Assembly: GCF_032268605.1 (NCBI RefSeq)
Contig: NZ_CP130318.1
Span: forward strand, 2,514,001 to 2,578,000
DNA: 64,000 bases
Origin: Paenibacillus aurantius
GTDB taxonomy: Bacteria > Bacillota > Bacilli > Paenibacillales > NBRC-103111
Direction: 5' to 3'
Below the pieces are notes generated by a model. That model ran no database searches. It saw only the letters and a program-made list of their open reading frames with translations, and had not been told where the DNA came from. The position numbers were made by a program, and so were the translations under genes. Of this stretch, positions 19,499 to 32,026 are shown in pieces (within the stretch, counting starts at the first letter, position 1; the number at the start of each line of letters is the position of its first letter).

Positions 19499-20194
19499 AT
19501 GAATATTGTTATAACGGGAGCGAACCGCGGGCTCGGTCTAGCGCTCGTGAAGGAGGCTGCGAAGCGCGGGCACCGCCTATGGGCAGGACTTCGGGACGGG
19601 TCCGATTATGCGGCCTTGCGGAACGTGGCGGAGGAGCATCCGGGGACGATCGAGCTCGTCAGCCTGGAGGTGACGGATGAAGCCGGGGTTGCACGCCTGG
19701 CAGAACGACTTAAGCAGGAAGGGCAGCCCGTTCATTCGATTATCAATAACGCCGCGGTCGTCCAGGCGAGGGGCTCTAAGCTGGAGGACCTCGATCTCTC
19801 GGAGGTGCAGAGGACGATGGATGTGAACGTCTACGGTCCGATTCGTATGGTCAAGCACCTGCTGCCGCTACTCCCGAGGGAGGGCGGCACGATCGTGAAC
19901 ATCTCGTCCGCGTCGGGAAGCTTCGAGAAGGCGTACGGAGGGGATTATCCCTATGCGATTTCTAAAGCGGCGCTCAACTTGTTCTCGCAGCAGCTGCACC
20001 GCCTGCTCTCCCCCAAGGGAGTACGGGTGTACGCCGTTCACCCGGGGTGGCTGCGCACCGATATGGGCGGAAGCCAGGCGCCGAATGAACCTGACGTTCC
20101 GGCCCCGGGCATCCTCGACCTCGCGGAAGGCAGGAAGCCCTGCGAAGGTCCTTACGTTTTCGTAGACCATAACGGACAAGCTCTGCCGATCTGA
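19499..20194 (+). CDS. Short-chain dehydrogenase/reductase
   Basis: 231 residues. The cofactor loop is TGANRGLGLAL near residue 7. NNAA marks the core, NISSASGS supplies the Ser, and YPYAISKAALN gives the catalytic Y-x3-K. It is a classical cytoplasmic SDR of slightly short length. The C-terminus (HPGWLRTDMGG) is typical. A gggagg ribosome-binding site precedes the ATG. It closes the operon that starts with the MaoC gene and may reduce or oxidise an intermediate made by the Gfo/Idh/MocA enzyme. The substrate is not known. Confidence 0.85.
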   Translation: MNIVITGANRGLGLALVKEAAKRGHRLWAGLRDGSDYAALRNVAEEHPGTIELVSLEVTDEAGVARLAERLKQEGQPVHSIINNAAVVQARGSKLEDLDLSEVQRTMDVNVYGPIRMVKHLLPLLPREGGTIVNISSASGSFEKAYGGDYPYAISKAALNLFSQQLHRLLSPKGVRVYAVHPGWLRTDMGGSQAPNEPDVPAPGILDLAEGRKPCEGPYVFVDHNGQALPI

Positions 20195-20230
20195 CCTTCG
20201 TTTCATCTATCACGAGAGAGGACGGTACCT

Positions 20231-22279
20231 ATGATCATCAGCACGAAACGGAAGAAGATACTGTACGGCGGCGATTATAACCCGGAGCAGTGGCCAAAGG
20301 ACGTATGGGACGAGGACATGCGGATGTTCCGGCTCGCCGGCATTGACGTCGCGACGATCAACGTTTTTTCGTGGGCCCGTGTGCAGCCGGCTGAAGATAC
20401 CTATGATTTCACGCAGCTCGACGAGATCATCGAGAAGCTTCACGCGAACGGGGTAAGCGTTTGCCTCGCAACCGGCACGGCCATGTACCCCGCCTGGATG
20501 GCGACGCGCTATCCGGACGTGCTGCCGGTGGACTTCAAAGGCAATAAGCGCAAATACGGCATGCGGCACAACAACTGCCCCAACAGCCCGACTTGGCGCA
20601 AGTACGCGCAGCGGATGGCGGCGAAGCTGGCCGAACGCTACGGTTCGCATCCGGCGCTTGTCGTTTGGCATGTCAACAACGAGATGGGCTGCCCGTGCTA
20701 CTGCGATACGTGCGAGAAGGCGTTCCGGGAATGGCTGCGGAAGCGCTACGGCTCGCTGGATGAGCTGAACCGGTCCTGGTACACCTCGTTCTGGGGGCAT
20801 ACGTTCTACGACTGGGATGAGATTGTGCTGCCAAGCCTGCTGAGCGAGCATCTGAGCGCAAGCCATCCGGACCAGACGGCGTTTCAGGCGATCTCGCTCG
20901 ACTACTACCGCTTCAATAACGAGAGCGTGCTCGACACGTATCGTCTCGAGTATGACGCCATCAAAGCGGTCACGCCGAATTTGCCGGTGACAACGAACCT
21001 CCACGGCCACGGCACCTACAAGCCGCTCGATTACTTCGAGTGGGGGAAATACTGCGACATCATCGCTTGGGACAACTATCCGGCGTTCGATACGCCGACC
21101 GGCGTAACGGCGTTCCGTCTCGACCTGATGCGGGGCTTGAAGAACGGCGACCCTTTCATGCTGATGGAGCAGACCCCGAGCCAGCAAAACTGGCAGCCGT
21201 ACAATTCGCTGAAGCGTCCAGGCGTTATGCGCTTGTGGAGCTATCAAGCGGTCGCGCGCGGGGCCGACACGGTCATGTTCTTCCAGCTCCGGCGCTCGTA
21301 CGGAGCGTGCGAGAAGTATCACGGCGCGGTGATCGAGCATGCCGGCCATGAGAACACCCGCGTGTTCCGCGAGGTGGCGGAGCTCGGCACCGAGTTGCAG
21401 AAGCTTGGCGATACGCTGCTTGATTCCAGGCTGGAAGCGCGGGCGGCGGTCCTGTTCGATTGGGAAATCTGGTGGGCCGCCGATCTCTCCAGCGGCCCGA
21501 GCGTGCGTCTGAAGTACGTGGACGAGGTCCAGAAGTACTATGACGCCTTTTTCGCCCAAAACATACCCGTCGATGTTATCTCCACCGAAGGGGACCTGGA
21601 TCGCTACGATCTGATCGTCGCTCCAATGCTATATATGATCAAGCCGGGCTATGCCGAGAAGCTCGAACGGTTCGTCGCCCGAGGGGGCACGTTCGTGACG
21701 ACCTATTTCAGCGGCCTCGTCGGTGAGTCGGATCTCGTGACGTTAGGCGGCTACCCGGGCGAGCTGAGGAAACTGCTCGGCATCTGGGTTGAGGAGATCG
21801 ACGCTCTGTTCCCAAGCCAGACGAATCGCTTGGTTCTGCAGAAGCCGATCGGAGGCTTGAATGGCGAGTATGAGTGCGGTATCGTCTGCGATCTGCTCCA
21901 TACGGAGGGGGCTGAGGTAAATGCCGTTTACGGCGACGACTTCTACCGGAATAGGCCCGCCCTTACCCGCAATCGTTTTGGCGAAGGCAGTGCATGGTAT
22001 CTGGCTTCCAGCCCGGAGCCGGCATTCCTGAAGGAGTTCACCCGAGGGCTTTGCGAGGAGAAGGGCATTCATCCCCATCTGAAGAATGTCCCGCAGGATG
22101 TCGAAGTGACCTGCCGCTCGAAGGACGGTAAGCGGTTTTACTTCCTGCTGAATCACGGCGACGGGGAACGGACAGTGGCGCTGGACGAACTGCGGCTCAT
22201 GGACTTGCTTTCCGGAGAAACGCACGCGGAGAGTGTCGTGCTCCCGGCCAAGGACGTCCTGATCGCCGAACAACAATAA
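20231..22279 (+). CDS. Beta-galactosidase, GH42 (first copy)
   Basis: 682 residues, the normal GH42 length. KILYGGDYNPEQWP opens the (beta/alpha)8 barrel. The acid/base is Glu151 in WHVNNEMG, the nucleophile Glu313 in LMEQTPSQQNW. A metal-site loop CYCDTCEKAF follows the acid/base. The trimerisation domain and a small C-terminal beta domain follow. There is no signal peptide, so it hydrolyses imported galactosides or arabinopyranosides in the cytoplasm. It is closely similar to the GH42 gene at 25620. It is separated from the SDR by 36 bases with a gagagagg ribosome-binding site. Confidence 0.93.
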   Translation: MIISTKRKKILYGGDYNPEQWPKDVWDEDMRMFRLAGIDVATINVFSWARVQPAEDTYDFTQLDEIIEKLHANGVSVCLATGTAMYPAWMATRYPDVLPVDFKGNKRKYGMRHNNCPNSPTWRKYAQRMAAKLAERYGSHPALVVWHVNNEMGCPCYCDTCEKAFREWLRKRYGSLDELNRSWYTSFWGHTFYDWDEIVLPSLLSEHLSASHPDQTAFQAISLDYYRFNNESVLDTYRLEYDAIKAVTPNLPVTTNLHGHGTYKPLDYFEWGKYCDIIAWDNYPAFDTPTGVTAFRLDLMRGLKNGDPFMLMEQTPSQQNWQPYNSLKRPGVMRLWSYQAVARGADTVMFFQLRRSYGACEKYHGAVIEHAGHENTRVFREVAELGTELQKLGDTLLDSRLEARAAVLFDWEIWWAADLSSGPSVRLKYVDEVQKYYDAFFAQNIPVDVISTEGDLDRYDLIVAPMLYMIKPGYAEKLERFVARGGTFVTTYFSGLVGESDLVTLGGYPGELRKLLGIWVEEIDALFPSQTNRLVLQKPIGGLNGEYECGIVCDLLHTEGAEVNAVYGDDFYRNRPALTRNRFGEGSAWYLASSPEPAFLKEFTRGLCEEKGIHPHLKNVPQDVEVTCRSKDGKRFYFLLNHGDGERTVALDELRLMDLLSGETHAESVVLPAKDVLIAEQQ

Positions 22280-22374
22280 GAAGGGACATCCTGCCCACGA
22301 CCTGGAGCTGCCGCTGAAGGGGCACGCAGGCCGGCGGTCCCGATGGTTTCGAGCTAGTCAGACGAGGAGGATAA

Positions 22375-25602
<3,228 letters not shown>

Positions 25603-25619
25603 GAAAGGAAAGGGAAGCC

Positions 25620-27671
25620 ATGAAACCGAAATGGTCGAAAATATTATACGGCGGTGATTATAACCCTGATCAGTGGCCGCGTGAAATATGGGACGAAGAC
25701 ATGCGCCTGTTCAAGCTGGCCGGCATCGATATCGCGACGGTCAACGTATTCTCCTGGGCGCTCAATCAGCCGGATGAGGATACTTACCGCTTCGGCTGGC
25801 TTGACGACGTAATCAATCTGCTCCACGCGAACGGCGTCCATGTCTGCATGGGCACGAGCACGGCCGCTCATCCGGCGTGGATGGCACGCCACTATCCGGA
25901 TGTGCTCACCGTCGACTCCGTAGGCCGCAAGAAGAAGTTCGGACGCCGCCACAATTCGTGCCCGAACAGCCCGACGTTCCGCAAGTTTTCCGGGAGGATG
26001 GCGGGGAAGCTGGCGGAGCGTTACAAGGACCATCCTGCCATTCTGCTCTGGCACGTGAACAATGAGTACGGGTGGCGGTGCTACTGTGATAACTGCGAGG
26101 CTGCTTTCCGTGAATGGCTGAAGAAGAAGTACGGCACGCTGGAGGAGGTAAACCGGGCCTGGTATACCTCGTTCTGGGGGCATACGTTCTACGATTGGAA
26201 CGAGATCGTGCTGCCGAGCCACCTGAGTGAGCATATGGACCCGAAAAGTCATGACAAAACGGCTTTCCAAGGCATTTCCCTCGACTATGACCGCTTTAAT
26301 TCGGACAGCATTCTCGAGTGCTACAAGCTGGAACGCGACGCCATCAAAGCAGTCATCCCGGACGCCATCGTAACGACCAATTTCCAGAGCAACGGGACTT
26401 ACAAGCCGCTCGATTATTTCCAATGGGCGAAGGAGCTGGACGTCGTCGCCCTGGACAGCTACCCGACGAACGACATGCCGATGAGCCGCATTGCGATGCG
26501 GCACGACCTGATGCGCGGGCTGAAAGGCGGGGAGCCTTACCTGCTTATGGAGCAAAGCCCGAGTCAGCTCAACTGGAAAGACGTCAATCCGCTGAAGAGG
26601 CCAGGCGTCACCCGCCTCTGGAGCTACCAGGCGATCGCCCGTGGGGCAGAATCGGTCATGTACTTCCAGCTGCGTCGGTCGGCCGGCGCGTTCGAGAAGT
26701 TCCACGGAGCGGTCATCGATCATGCCGGGCACGAGCATACCCGGGTGTTCCGAGAGGTCGCGGAGATCGGCCGTGAGCTGCAGCAGCTTGGCGACACGCT
26801 GCTCGGGGCGACCAGCCCGGCCAAGGTGGCGATCGTATTCGACTGGGACAATTGGTGGGCGATCGAGCATTCCAGCGGGCCGAGCGTGCAGCTGAAGTAT
26901 TTGGATCAAATTCAAAAATACTACGACGCCTTCTATCATCAGGGCATCATGGTGGATATGATCGGCGTTGAGAGCGAGCTGAGCGGCTACGATCTCGTTA
27001 TAGCCCCGGTGCTCTATATGGTAAAGCCGGGCTATGCACAGAAGCTGGAGGCCTACGTGGCTGGCGGCGGCACATTCGTGACGACGTTCTTCAGCGGCAT
27101 CGTGAACGAGAATGATCTCGTCACACTTGGCGGTTACCCCGGGGAGCTTCGCCAGCTGCTCGGGATCTGGGTCGAGGAGATCGACGCCTTGTTCCCGGGA
27201 CAGCCAAACTCGCTGGTCCTGAAGGCCGAAGCATTGGGCCTGGGACTGGAGGGAGCCTACTCCTGCGGAATGCTGTGCGACCTGCTGCACCCGGAGGGTG
27301 CCGAGGTGGCGGCCGAATACGGCGGCGACTTCTACCGCGGCATGCCGGCGCTTACCCGCAACCGTTTCGGCAAGGGGGAAGCCTGGTATATCGCGTCGGA
27401 TCCGGAGGAAGCTTTCCTTCAGCGATTCTTGGGGGGTCTGTCCGGCCATCTGGGGGTGGAGCCGGTAATGAAAACCCCCGAAGGCGTGGAAGTCAGCGTC
27501 CGGGAGAAGGACGGCCGGCGGTTTACGTTCCTGCTCAACCACAAAAACGAAGAAGTTCCGGTACAACTCGGAATCGAAGCGAGAACAGAGCTGCTTAGCG
27601 GCTTGCAGCTGCAGGGGGAAACGATACTTCCGCCGCACGGCGTATTCATTCTGGAGGACAAAAGGGTATGA
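25620..27671 (+). CDS. Beta-galactosidase, GH42 (second copy)
   Basis: 683 residues, collinear with the GH42 protein encoded at 20231 along its whole length, including matching loops such as WYTSFWGHTFYDW and FFSGIVNENDLVTLGGYPGEL. The acid/base is Glu149 in WHVNNEYG and the nucleophile Glu311 in LMEQSPSQLNW. Differences cluster in substrate-side loops (SYPTNDMPMSRIAMRHD against NYPAFDTPTGVTAFRLD). This suggests a duplicated enzyme with altered linkage or sugar preference. It is cytoplasmic. The stop overlaps the next start by ATGA, so it is translationally coupled to the GH95 gene. Confidence 0.93.
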   Translation: MKPKWSKILYGGDYNPDQWPREIWDEDMRLFKLAGIDIATVNVFSWALNQPDEDTYRFGWLDDVINLLHANGVHVCMGTSTAAHPAWMARHYPDVLTVDSVGRKKKFGRRHNSCPNSPTFRKFSGRMAGKLAERYKDHPAILLWHVNNEYGWRCYCDNCEAAFREWLKKKYGTLEEVNRAWYTSFWGHTFYDWNEIVLPSHLSEHMDPKSHDKTAFQGISLDYDRFNSDSILECYKLERDAIKAVIPDAIVTTNFQSNGTYKPLDYFQWAKELDVVALDSYPTNDMPMSRIAMRHDLMRGLKGGEPYLLMEQSPSQLNWKDVNPLKRPGVTRLWSYQAIARGAESVMYFQLRRSAGAFEKFHGAVIDHAGHEHTRVFREVAEIGRELQQLGDTLLGATSPAKVAIVFDWDNWWAIEHSSGPSVQLKYLDQIQKYYDAFYHQGIMVDMIGVESELSGYDLVIAPVLYMVKPGYAQKLEAYVAGGGTFVTTFFSGIVNENDLVTLGGYPGELRQLLGIWVEEIDALFPGQPNSLVLKAEALGLGLEGAYSCGMLCDLLHPEGAEVAAEYGGDFYRGMPALTRNRFGKGEAWYIASDPEEAFLQRFLGGLSGHLGVEPVMKTPEGVEVSVREKDGRRFTFLLNHKNEEVPVQLGIEARTELLSGLQLQGETILPPHGVFILEDKRV

Positions 27672-30061
27672 GCGCAGCGGCTAATCTGACATTGTGGTAC
27701 CGGAAGCCAGCGGACGAATGGGTGGAGGCGCTGGCGGTCGGCAACGGCCGGCTCGGCGGCATGGTGTTCGGCGGGACGAAGCACGAGCGCATCCTGCTGA
27801 ACGAGGATACGCTCTGGTCGGGACACCCGTACGATCCGAACAATCGGGAAGCGGCCGCCTATCTCGGCGAGGTGCGGCGGCTGGCCTTCGAGGGTAACTA
27901 CCCGGAAGCGCAGAGCGTACTCGAGGAGCACATGCTCGGCCCGTGGACGGAATCGTACCAATCTCTCGGGGATATGATCCTCGAGCTGGATGGGGCGGGC
28001 CCGGTATCCGATTACCGAAGGGAGCTTGATCTGAGGGATGCCGTGAGCCGCACTAGCTATCGGATGAATGGGGTCCGGTACGCGCGTGAGGTGTTCGTTT
28101 CCGCAGTCGATCAAGTGATGGTCGTTCGGGTAACGGCCGATCACCCGGGAAAGGTGTCGCTAAGAGCCTCGCTGGACAGTCTCCTGAATCATAGCGTGCG
28201 CAAGGGCGGAGCCGATTCGATCGCCATGAGCGGTCAGGCGCCGAGTCACGTCGAGCCCTTCCATGCGAAGAGCACCGAGCCCGTCCTCTACGAAGAAGAC
28301 AAAGGGATCCGGTTCGAAGCGGTGCTGCGGGCGCTGCCGGAAGGCGGGCATGTGGAGGCGCACGGGAACTTGCTGTGGGTCAAGGGAGCGAATGCCGTTA
28401 CGTTCCTGTTTACAGCGGCAACGAGCTATAACGGCTTCGATAAGGATCCGGTCCGGGAGGGCAAGGATGCGGGGGCGCTTTGTGCCGATTGGCTGTCAGG
28501 GGCGTCGCAGCTTTCCTACGAAGAGCTGCTGGCCCGCCATCTGCGCGATTATCAGGAGCTGTTCGGAAGAGTGGAGCTTGAGCTCGAGGCGCCCGGACGG
28601 GAGGAGCTGCCGACGGATGAGCGGATTCTGGCGGTCCGTGACGGGGAGCGGGACGAGCAGCTGGCTATTCTGTTTTTCCAGTTCGGACGATACTTGCTCC
28701 TATCCAGCTCCCGACCGGGCACTCAACCCGCTACCCTGCAGGGAATCTGGAACGACCGGGCCCGGCCGCCGTGGGCGTGCAACTACACCGTCAATATCAA
28801 TACACAGATGAACTATTGGCCGGCCGAGGTGGGTAACTTGGCGGAGTGCCATACGCCGCTGTTCAATATGCTGGAGGATCTGCGGCGGACCGGCGGGGAG
28901 ACCGCGCGGGCTCATTATGGAGCCAGGGGCTGGGTCGCCCATCACAACGTTGACATTTGGCGCATCACGACGCCGTCCGGCGGCCCGTCCAAGGGACCGG
29001 CGAGCTGGGCGTTTTGGCCGATGGGCGGGGCTTGGCTGTGCCAGCATCTGTGGGAGCACTACCGTTTCGGCGGAGATGCCAATTTCCTGCGGGGTACGGC
29101 CTATCCGATCATGAAGGAGGCCGCTCTCTTCCTGCTCGATTGGCTGGTAGAGGATCCGGAAGGGTACTTGGTCACGAATCCATCCACTTCGCCGGAGAAT
29201 ACCTTTATTGGACCGGATGGCCGAAAAGCCGCTGTCAGCATCGCCTCCACCATGGACAATGCGCTCACCTGGGAGCTGTTCACGCATTGCATCGAGGCGT
29301 CGGAGATGCTGGGGCAGGACGTCCTGTTCCGCGAAGAGCTGGCGGCGGCGCGCGCCCGGCTGCGGCCGCTGAAGATCGGCCGCCACGGCCAGCTTCAGGA
29401 ATGGTTCGAGGATTTTGAGGAAGCGGAGCCGGGGCACCGCCATATGGTTCATTTGTACCCGCTTCATCCGGGTCATCAGATTGGTCTGCACACGGATCCC
29501 GAACTGGCGGAAGCGTGCCGGGTAAGCATCGAACGGCGGCTGGTTCATGAGAAGGAAGACGCGGTCGGCTGGTGCTTCGCTTGGCTCATCAGCCTGTTCG
29601 CCCGGCTGGAGAAGCCGGAGAGAGCCTATCATTACCTGACCAAGCTGCTCAGCAACCCCTTCCCGAACTTGTTCAACGCCCATCGGCACCCGAAGCTGAC
29701 CTTCTATCCTCTGACGGTGGATGCGAACTTCGGAGCGACGGCGGGGATCGCGGAGCTGCTGCTGCAAAGCCACCTGGACGAGCTCGTTCTGCTTCCGGCT
29801 CTGCCGGCGGAATGGCCGGCAGGCCGTATCCGCGGCCTGCGCGCACGGGGCGGCTTCACCGTCGACCTGGAGTGGAACGATGGGGCGCTGCAGCGTGCCG
29901 TCATCCGCTCCGTGAATGGCAGCATGTGCCGCATCCGTACGAGCGGCCAGGTCGAGGTCACGACAGGAGACCGCCCGGTCCCGGTGACCGCCATCGGACC
30001 ATCCACGGCCGAATTCCGGACGGAAGCAGGGGAGAGTTACACGATCAAAGCCCATCGGTAA
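27668..30061 (+). CDS. GH95 alpha-L-fucosidase/galactosidase family glycosidase
   Basis: 797 residues in the cytoplasm. The N-terminal beta domain starts LWYRKPADEWVEALAVGNGRLGGMVFGG. In the (alpha/alpha)6 barrel YTVNINTQMNYWPAE carries the two Asn that activate water. TSPEN holds the general acid Glu. DANFGATAGIAELLLQS supplies the conserved Asp. GWCFAWLISLFARL completes the signature. GH95 enzymes invert alpha-L-fucosides, but some act on alpha-L-galactosides, including one in rhamnogalacturonan II breakdown, so specificity is open. The start overlaps the GH42 stop by four bases. Confidence 0.9.
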   Translation: MSAAANLTLWYRKPADEWVEALAVGNGRLGGMVFGGTKHERILLNEDTLWSGHPYDPNNREAAAYLGEVRRLAFEGNYPEAQSVLEEHMLGPWTESYQSLGDMILELDGAGPVSDYRRELDLRDAVSRTSYRMNGVRYAREVFVSAVDQVMVVRVTADHPGKVSLRASLDSLLNHSVRKGGADSIAMSGQAPSHVEPFHAKSTEPVLYEEDKGIRFEAVLRALPEGGHVEAHGNLLWVKGANAVTFLFTAATSYNGFDKDPVREGKDAGALCADWLSGASQLSYEELLARHLRDYQELFGRVELELEAPGREELPTDERILAVRDGERDEQLAILFFQFGRYLLLSSSRPGTQPATLQGIWNDRARPPWACNYTVNINTQMNYWPAEVGNLAECHTPLFNMLEDLRRTGGETARAHYGARGWVAHHNVDIWRITTPSGGPSKGPASWAFWPMGGAWLCQHLWEHYRFGGDANFLRGTAYPIMKEAALFLLDWLVEDPEGYLVTNPSTSPENTFIGPDGRKAAVSIASTMDNALTWELFTHCIEASEMLGQDVLFREELAAARARLRPLKIGRHGQLQEWFEDFEEAEPGHRHMVHLYPLHPGHQIGLHTDPELAEACRVSIERRLVHEKEDAVGWCFAWLISLFARLEKPERAYHYLTKLLSNPFPNLFNAHRHPKLTFYPLTVDANFGATAGIAELLLQSHLDELVLLPALPAEWPAGRIRGLRARGGFTVDLEWNDGALQRAVIRSVNGSMCRIRTSGQVEVTTGDRPVPVTAIGPSTAEFRTEAGESYTIKAHR

Positions 30062-30138
30062 GGAAGGAATTGCGGCCGGGCCGTCAAAGTAAGAAAGAAA
30101 CGGTTTCATTCGCTGCGCACGATGGGGGATTATCAACT

Positions 30139-31938
30139 ATGTGGAAAAGAATAGCATCGGCGTTATCCGGCATCCGTACCGTACTGCTGCTCAGCTATTT
30201 CATCATTATCCTGCTAAGCATCGCTTTGGTTGGATCGCTTTCTTTCTATATTTCCTACCGATCCACTTCGGAAAAGGTCGAGACGGCCGGCCTGCAGATC
30301 GTGCGTCAGATCGAGAACAACATGGACAACGATTTTCGTGCCAAGCGGAATTTGCTGCTCGCTCCCTATTACAGCCAAGAGTATATCGACAGCATCAATT
30401 TATACAAAACGATGGGCCCCCAGGAGAAATTCCTGTTCCGCCAAAGACTGACGGATTTGTTCCTCAAGAGCTTCAACACGACGCCCGTACCCGGCTTCGT
30501 TCGGTTCAAGGTGTATTACACGACGGGGGAGCTGCTCAGCGCCTCGGACAGCTCCCCTTCCGACACCCCGCTGCAGGTGCAGAGGTCGGAATGGTTTTAT
30601 AACACCGTGGCCCGCGACGGGCAGGTCTATTTCTTTAACGGCGCTTCCGGGGGGAGGATGCCGGATAAGGAGGATTCCTACTCGGTCTCCATCCTGATCC
30701 GCGATTTCGCCAACCCGGTGGACTTCATCGTCGTTCGCGCAGATTATAACGCCAAGCTGTTTGAGAGCATCGGCCAGAATGCGGACTTAACGGCGAACAG
30801 CCAGTTCGTCGTCCTGGACGACGGCCATCGCCAGGTGTATTCCTCGGATAATGAACGCACCCATCACGTCGGCGAGAGTCTGCTAATGCGCATGAACGGG
30901 CAGAACGGGCGGTTCTGGGCTAATGTGGACGGGGAAGAGCAGCTGGTCTCCTATACGGAATCGGTTTACTCCAAATGGAAAATCGTCCTGCTGCTGCCGA
31001 AGGGAGATATTATCGGCCCGTTAAAGGGAATCAAGACGGCGACGCTGTATACGGCGATTTTCGCCTTCGGGCTTACGTTCCTTATGTCCATTTTGTTCGG
31101 CCGCAGCATCACGAAGCCTATCCTGCATTTGTACAAGACCGTCAATAACATCAAGCGGGGCGATTTCTCCATCCGGGCGGATATCAAGCGTTCCGACGAG
31201 ATCGGCCGCATCGCGGCCAATTTCAATTCCATGATGGACGAGCTCCAAGAGCTCATCGAGAACAAATACGTCTATCAGATCAAGCTGCAGGAGGCCCAGC
31301 TGGCGGCGCTCCATTCGCAGATTAATCCGCATTTCCTGTACAACACGCTCGACAGCATCAAAGCGATGGCCGATTACCACGGGGCAGAGGAAATCGGAGA
31401 GATGGCCCATTCCCTGGCTGACATGTTCCGCTATCACACGAAGAGCAGCGACGAGATCGTCACGCTGCAGGAGGAGCTGGCGCAGATCGATGCGTATCTA
31501 CGAATTCAGCGAATCCGGTTTGAAGAGAAGATTGATTATCAGCTTCGCGTAGAAGAGGGTCTTTACAACTTCCCGTTACTCAAAATGACGCTGCAGCCTC
31601 TCGTGGAAAACGCCGTGTTTCACGGCATAGAGCAAAAGCGCGGACGGGGGACGATCCGATTGTCCGCCTACCGCGAGGACAGGAGCGTCACGATCGAGGT
31701 GGCAGACGACGGAGTCGGCATATCGGAGCGCAAGCTCGAGGAGATTCGCGAAAAGCTGCGCCAGCCGCTTTATCAAGGCGAATTGAAGGAGGCTCCGAGC
31801 GGCGGCAGCATCGGAATTCGCAACGTGTATGCGCGCTATGCGATCTTGTACGGGGATCGATTCGAGTTCTCCATCGACAGCCGCAAGGGAGCAGGTACGA
31901 CCATCCGGATTCGGCTTGAAGAGAAGTCGGAATCTTAA
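30139..31938 (+). CDS. YesM-type sensor histidine kinase (second)
   Basis: 599 residues from the ATG at 30139 behind a gggggat site; the frame is open much further upstream but that part lies over the GH95 gene and is not protein-like. Membrane helices at about 14-38 and 303-322 enclose an extracellular sensor domain. HAMP is ITKPILHLYKTVNNIKRGDF. Phospho-acceptor His398 is in INPHFLYNTLDS. The ATPase has QPLVENAVFHG and DDGVGIS. Its likely partner regulator is encoded at 35194, separated by the three transporter genes. Confidence 0.9.
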   Translation: MWKRIASALSGIRTVLLLSYFIIILLSIALVGSLSFYISYRSTSEKVETAGLQIVRQIENNMDNDFRAKRNLLLAPYYSQEYIDSINLYKTMGPQEKFLFRQRLTDLFLKSFNTTPVPGFVRFKVYYTTGELLSASDSSPSDTPLQVQRSEWFYNTVARDGQVYFFNGASGGRMPDKEDSYSVSILIRDFANPVDFIVVRADYNAKLFESIGQNADLTANSQFVVLDDGHRQVYSSDNERTHHVGESLLMRMNGQNGRFWANVDGEEQLVSYTESVYSKWKIVLLLPKGDIIGPLKGIKTATLYTAIFAFGLTFLMSILFGRSITKPILHLYKTVNNIKRGDFSIRADIKRSDEIGRIAANFNSMMDELQELIENKYVYQIKLQEAQLAALHSQINPHFLYNTLDSIKAMADYHGAEEIGEMAHSLADMFRYHTKSSDEIVTLQEELAQIDAYLRIQRIRFEEKIDYQLRVEEGLYNFPLLKMTLQPLVENAVFHGIEQKRGRGTIRLSAYREDRSVTIEVADDGVGISERKLEEIREKLRQPLYQGELKEAPSGGSIGIRNVYARYAILYGDRFEFSIDSRKGAGTTIRIRLEEKSES

Positions 31939-31970
31939 ACATTAGAAGTCAAAAAAGTGGATGGGGCATT

Positions 31971-32009
31971 AGTAAGCGCTTTCTTATAATAAAGAGGTAA
32001 GCGATTACT
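31971..32009 (+). promoter_or_regulatory. Promoter with two cre/LacI-like operators
   Basis: A perfect -10 box TATAAT is at 31985-31990; the -35 region is weak. AGTAAGCGCTTTCT (31971-31984) touches the -10 box on the upstream side. GGTAAGCGATTACT (31996-32009) covers the expected start site. Both share the GTAAGCG-NTT core and match 12 and 11 or 12 of the 14 positions of the CcpA cre consensus. Their centres are about 25 bases apart. Glucose repression by CcpA (encoded at 62527) or control by another LacI-family repressor is likely. Confidence 0.6.
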
Positions 32010-32026
32010 TTAGGAGGGGTTCCCCA

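Noticed and set aside
25644-27638. A 664-codon open frame on the minus strand
   Set aside because: It lies opposite the GH42 gene, whose catalytic motifs are intact. Codon bias in high-GC genes leaves the antisense frame open. Its product has no recognisable domain.
29572-30138. Upstream extension of the second sensor kinase
   Set aside because: The frame is open but overlaps the GH95 gene, and the residues are Arg/Ala/Pro-rich and not domain-like. The ATG at 30139 with its site and membrane helix is the natural start.
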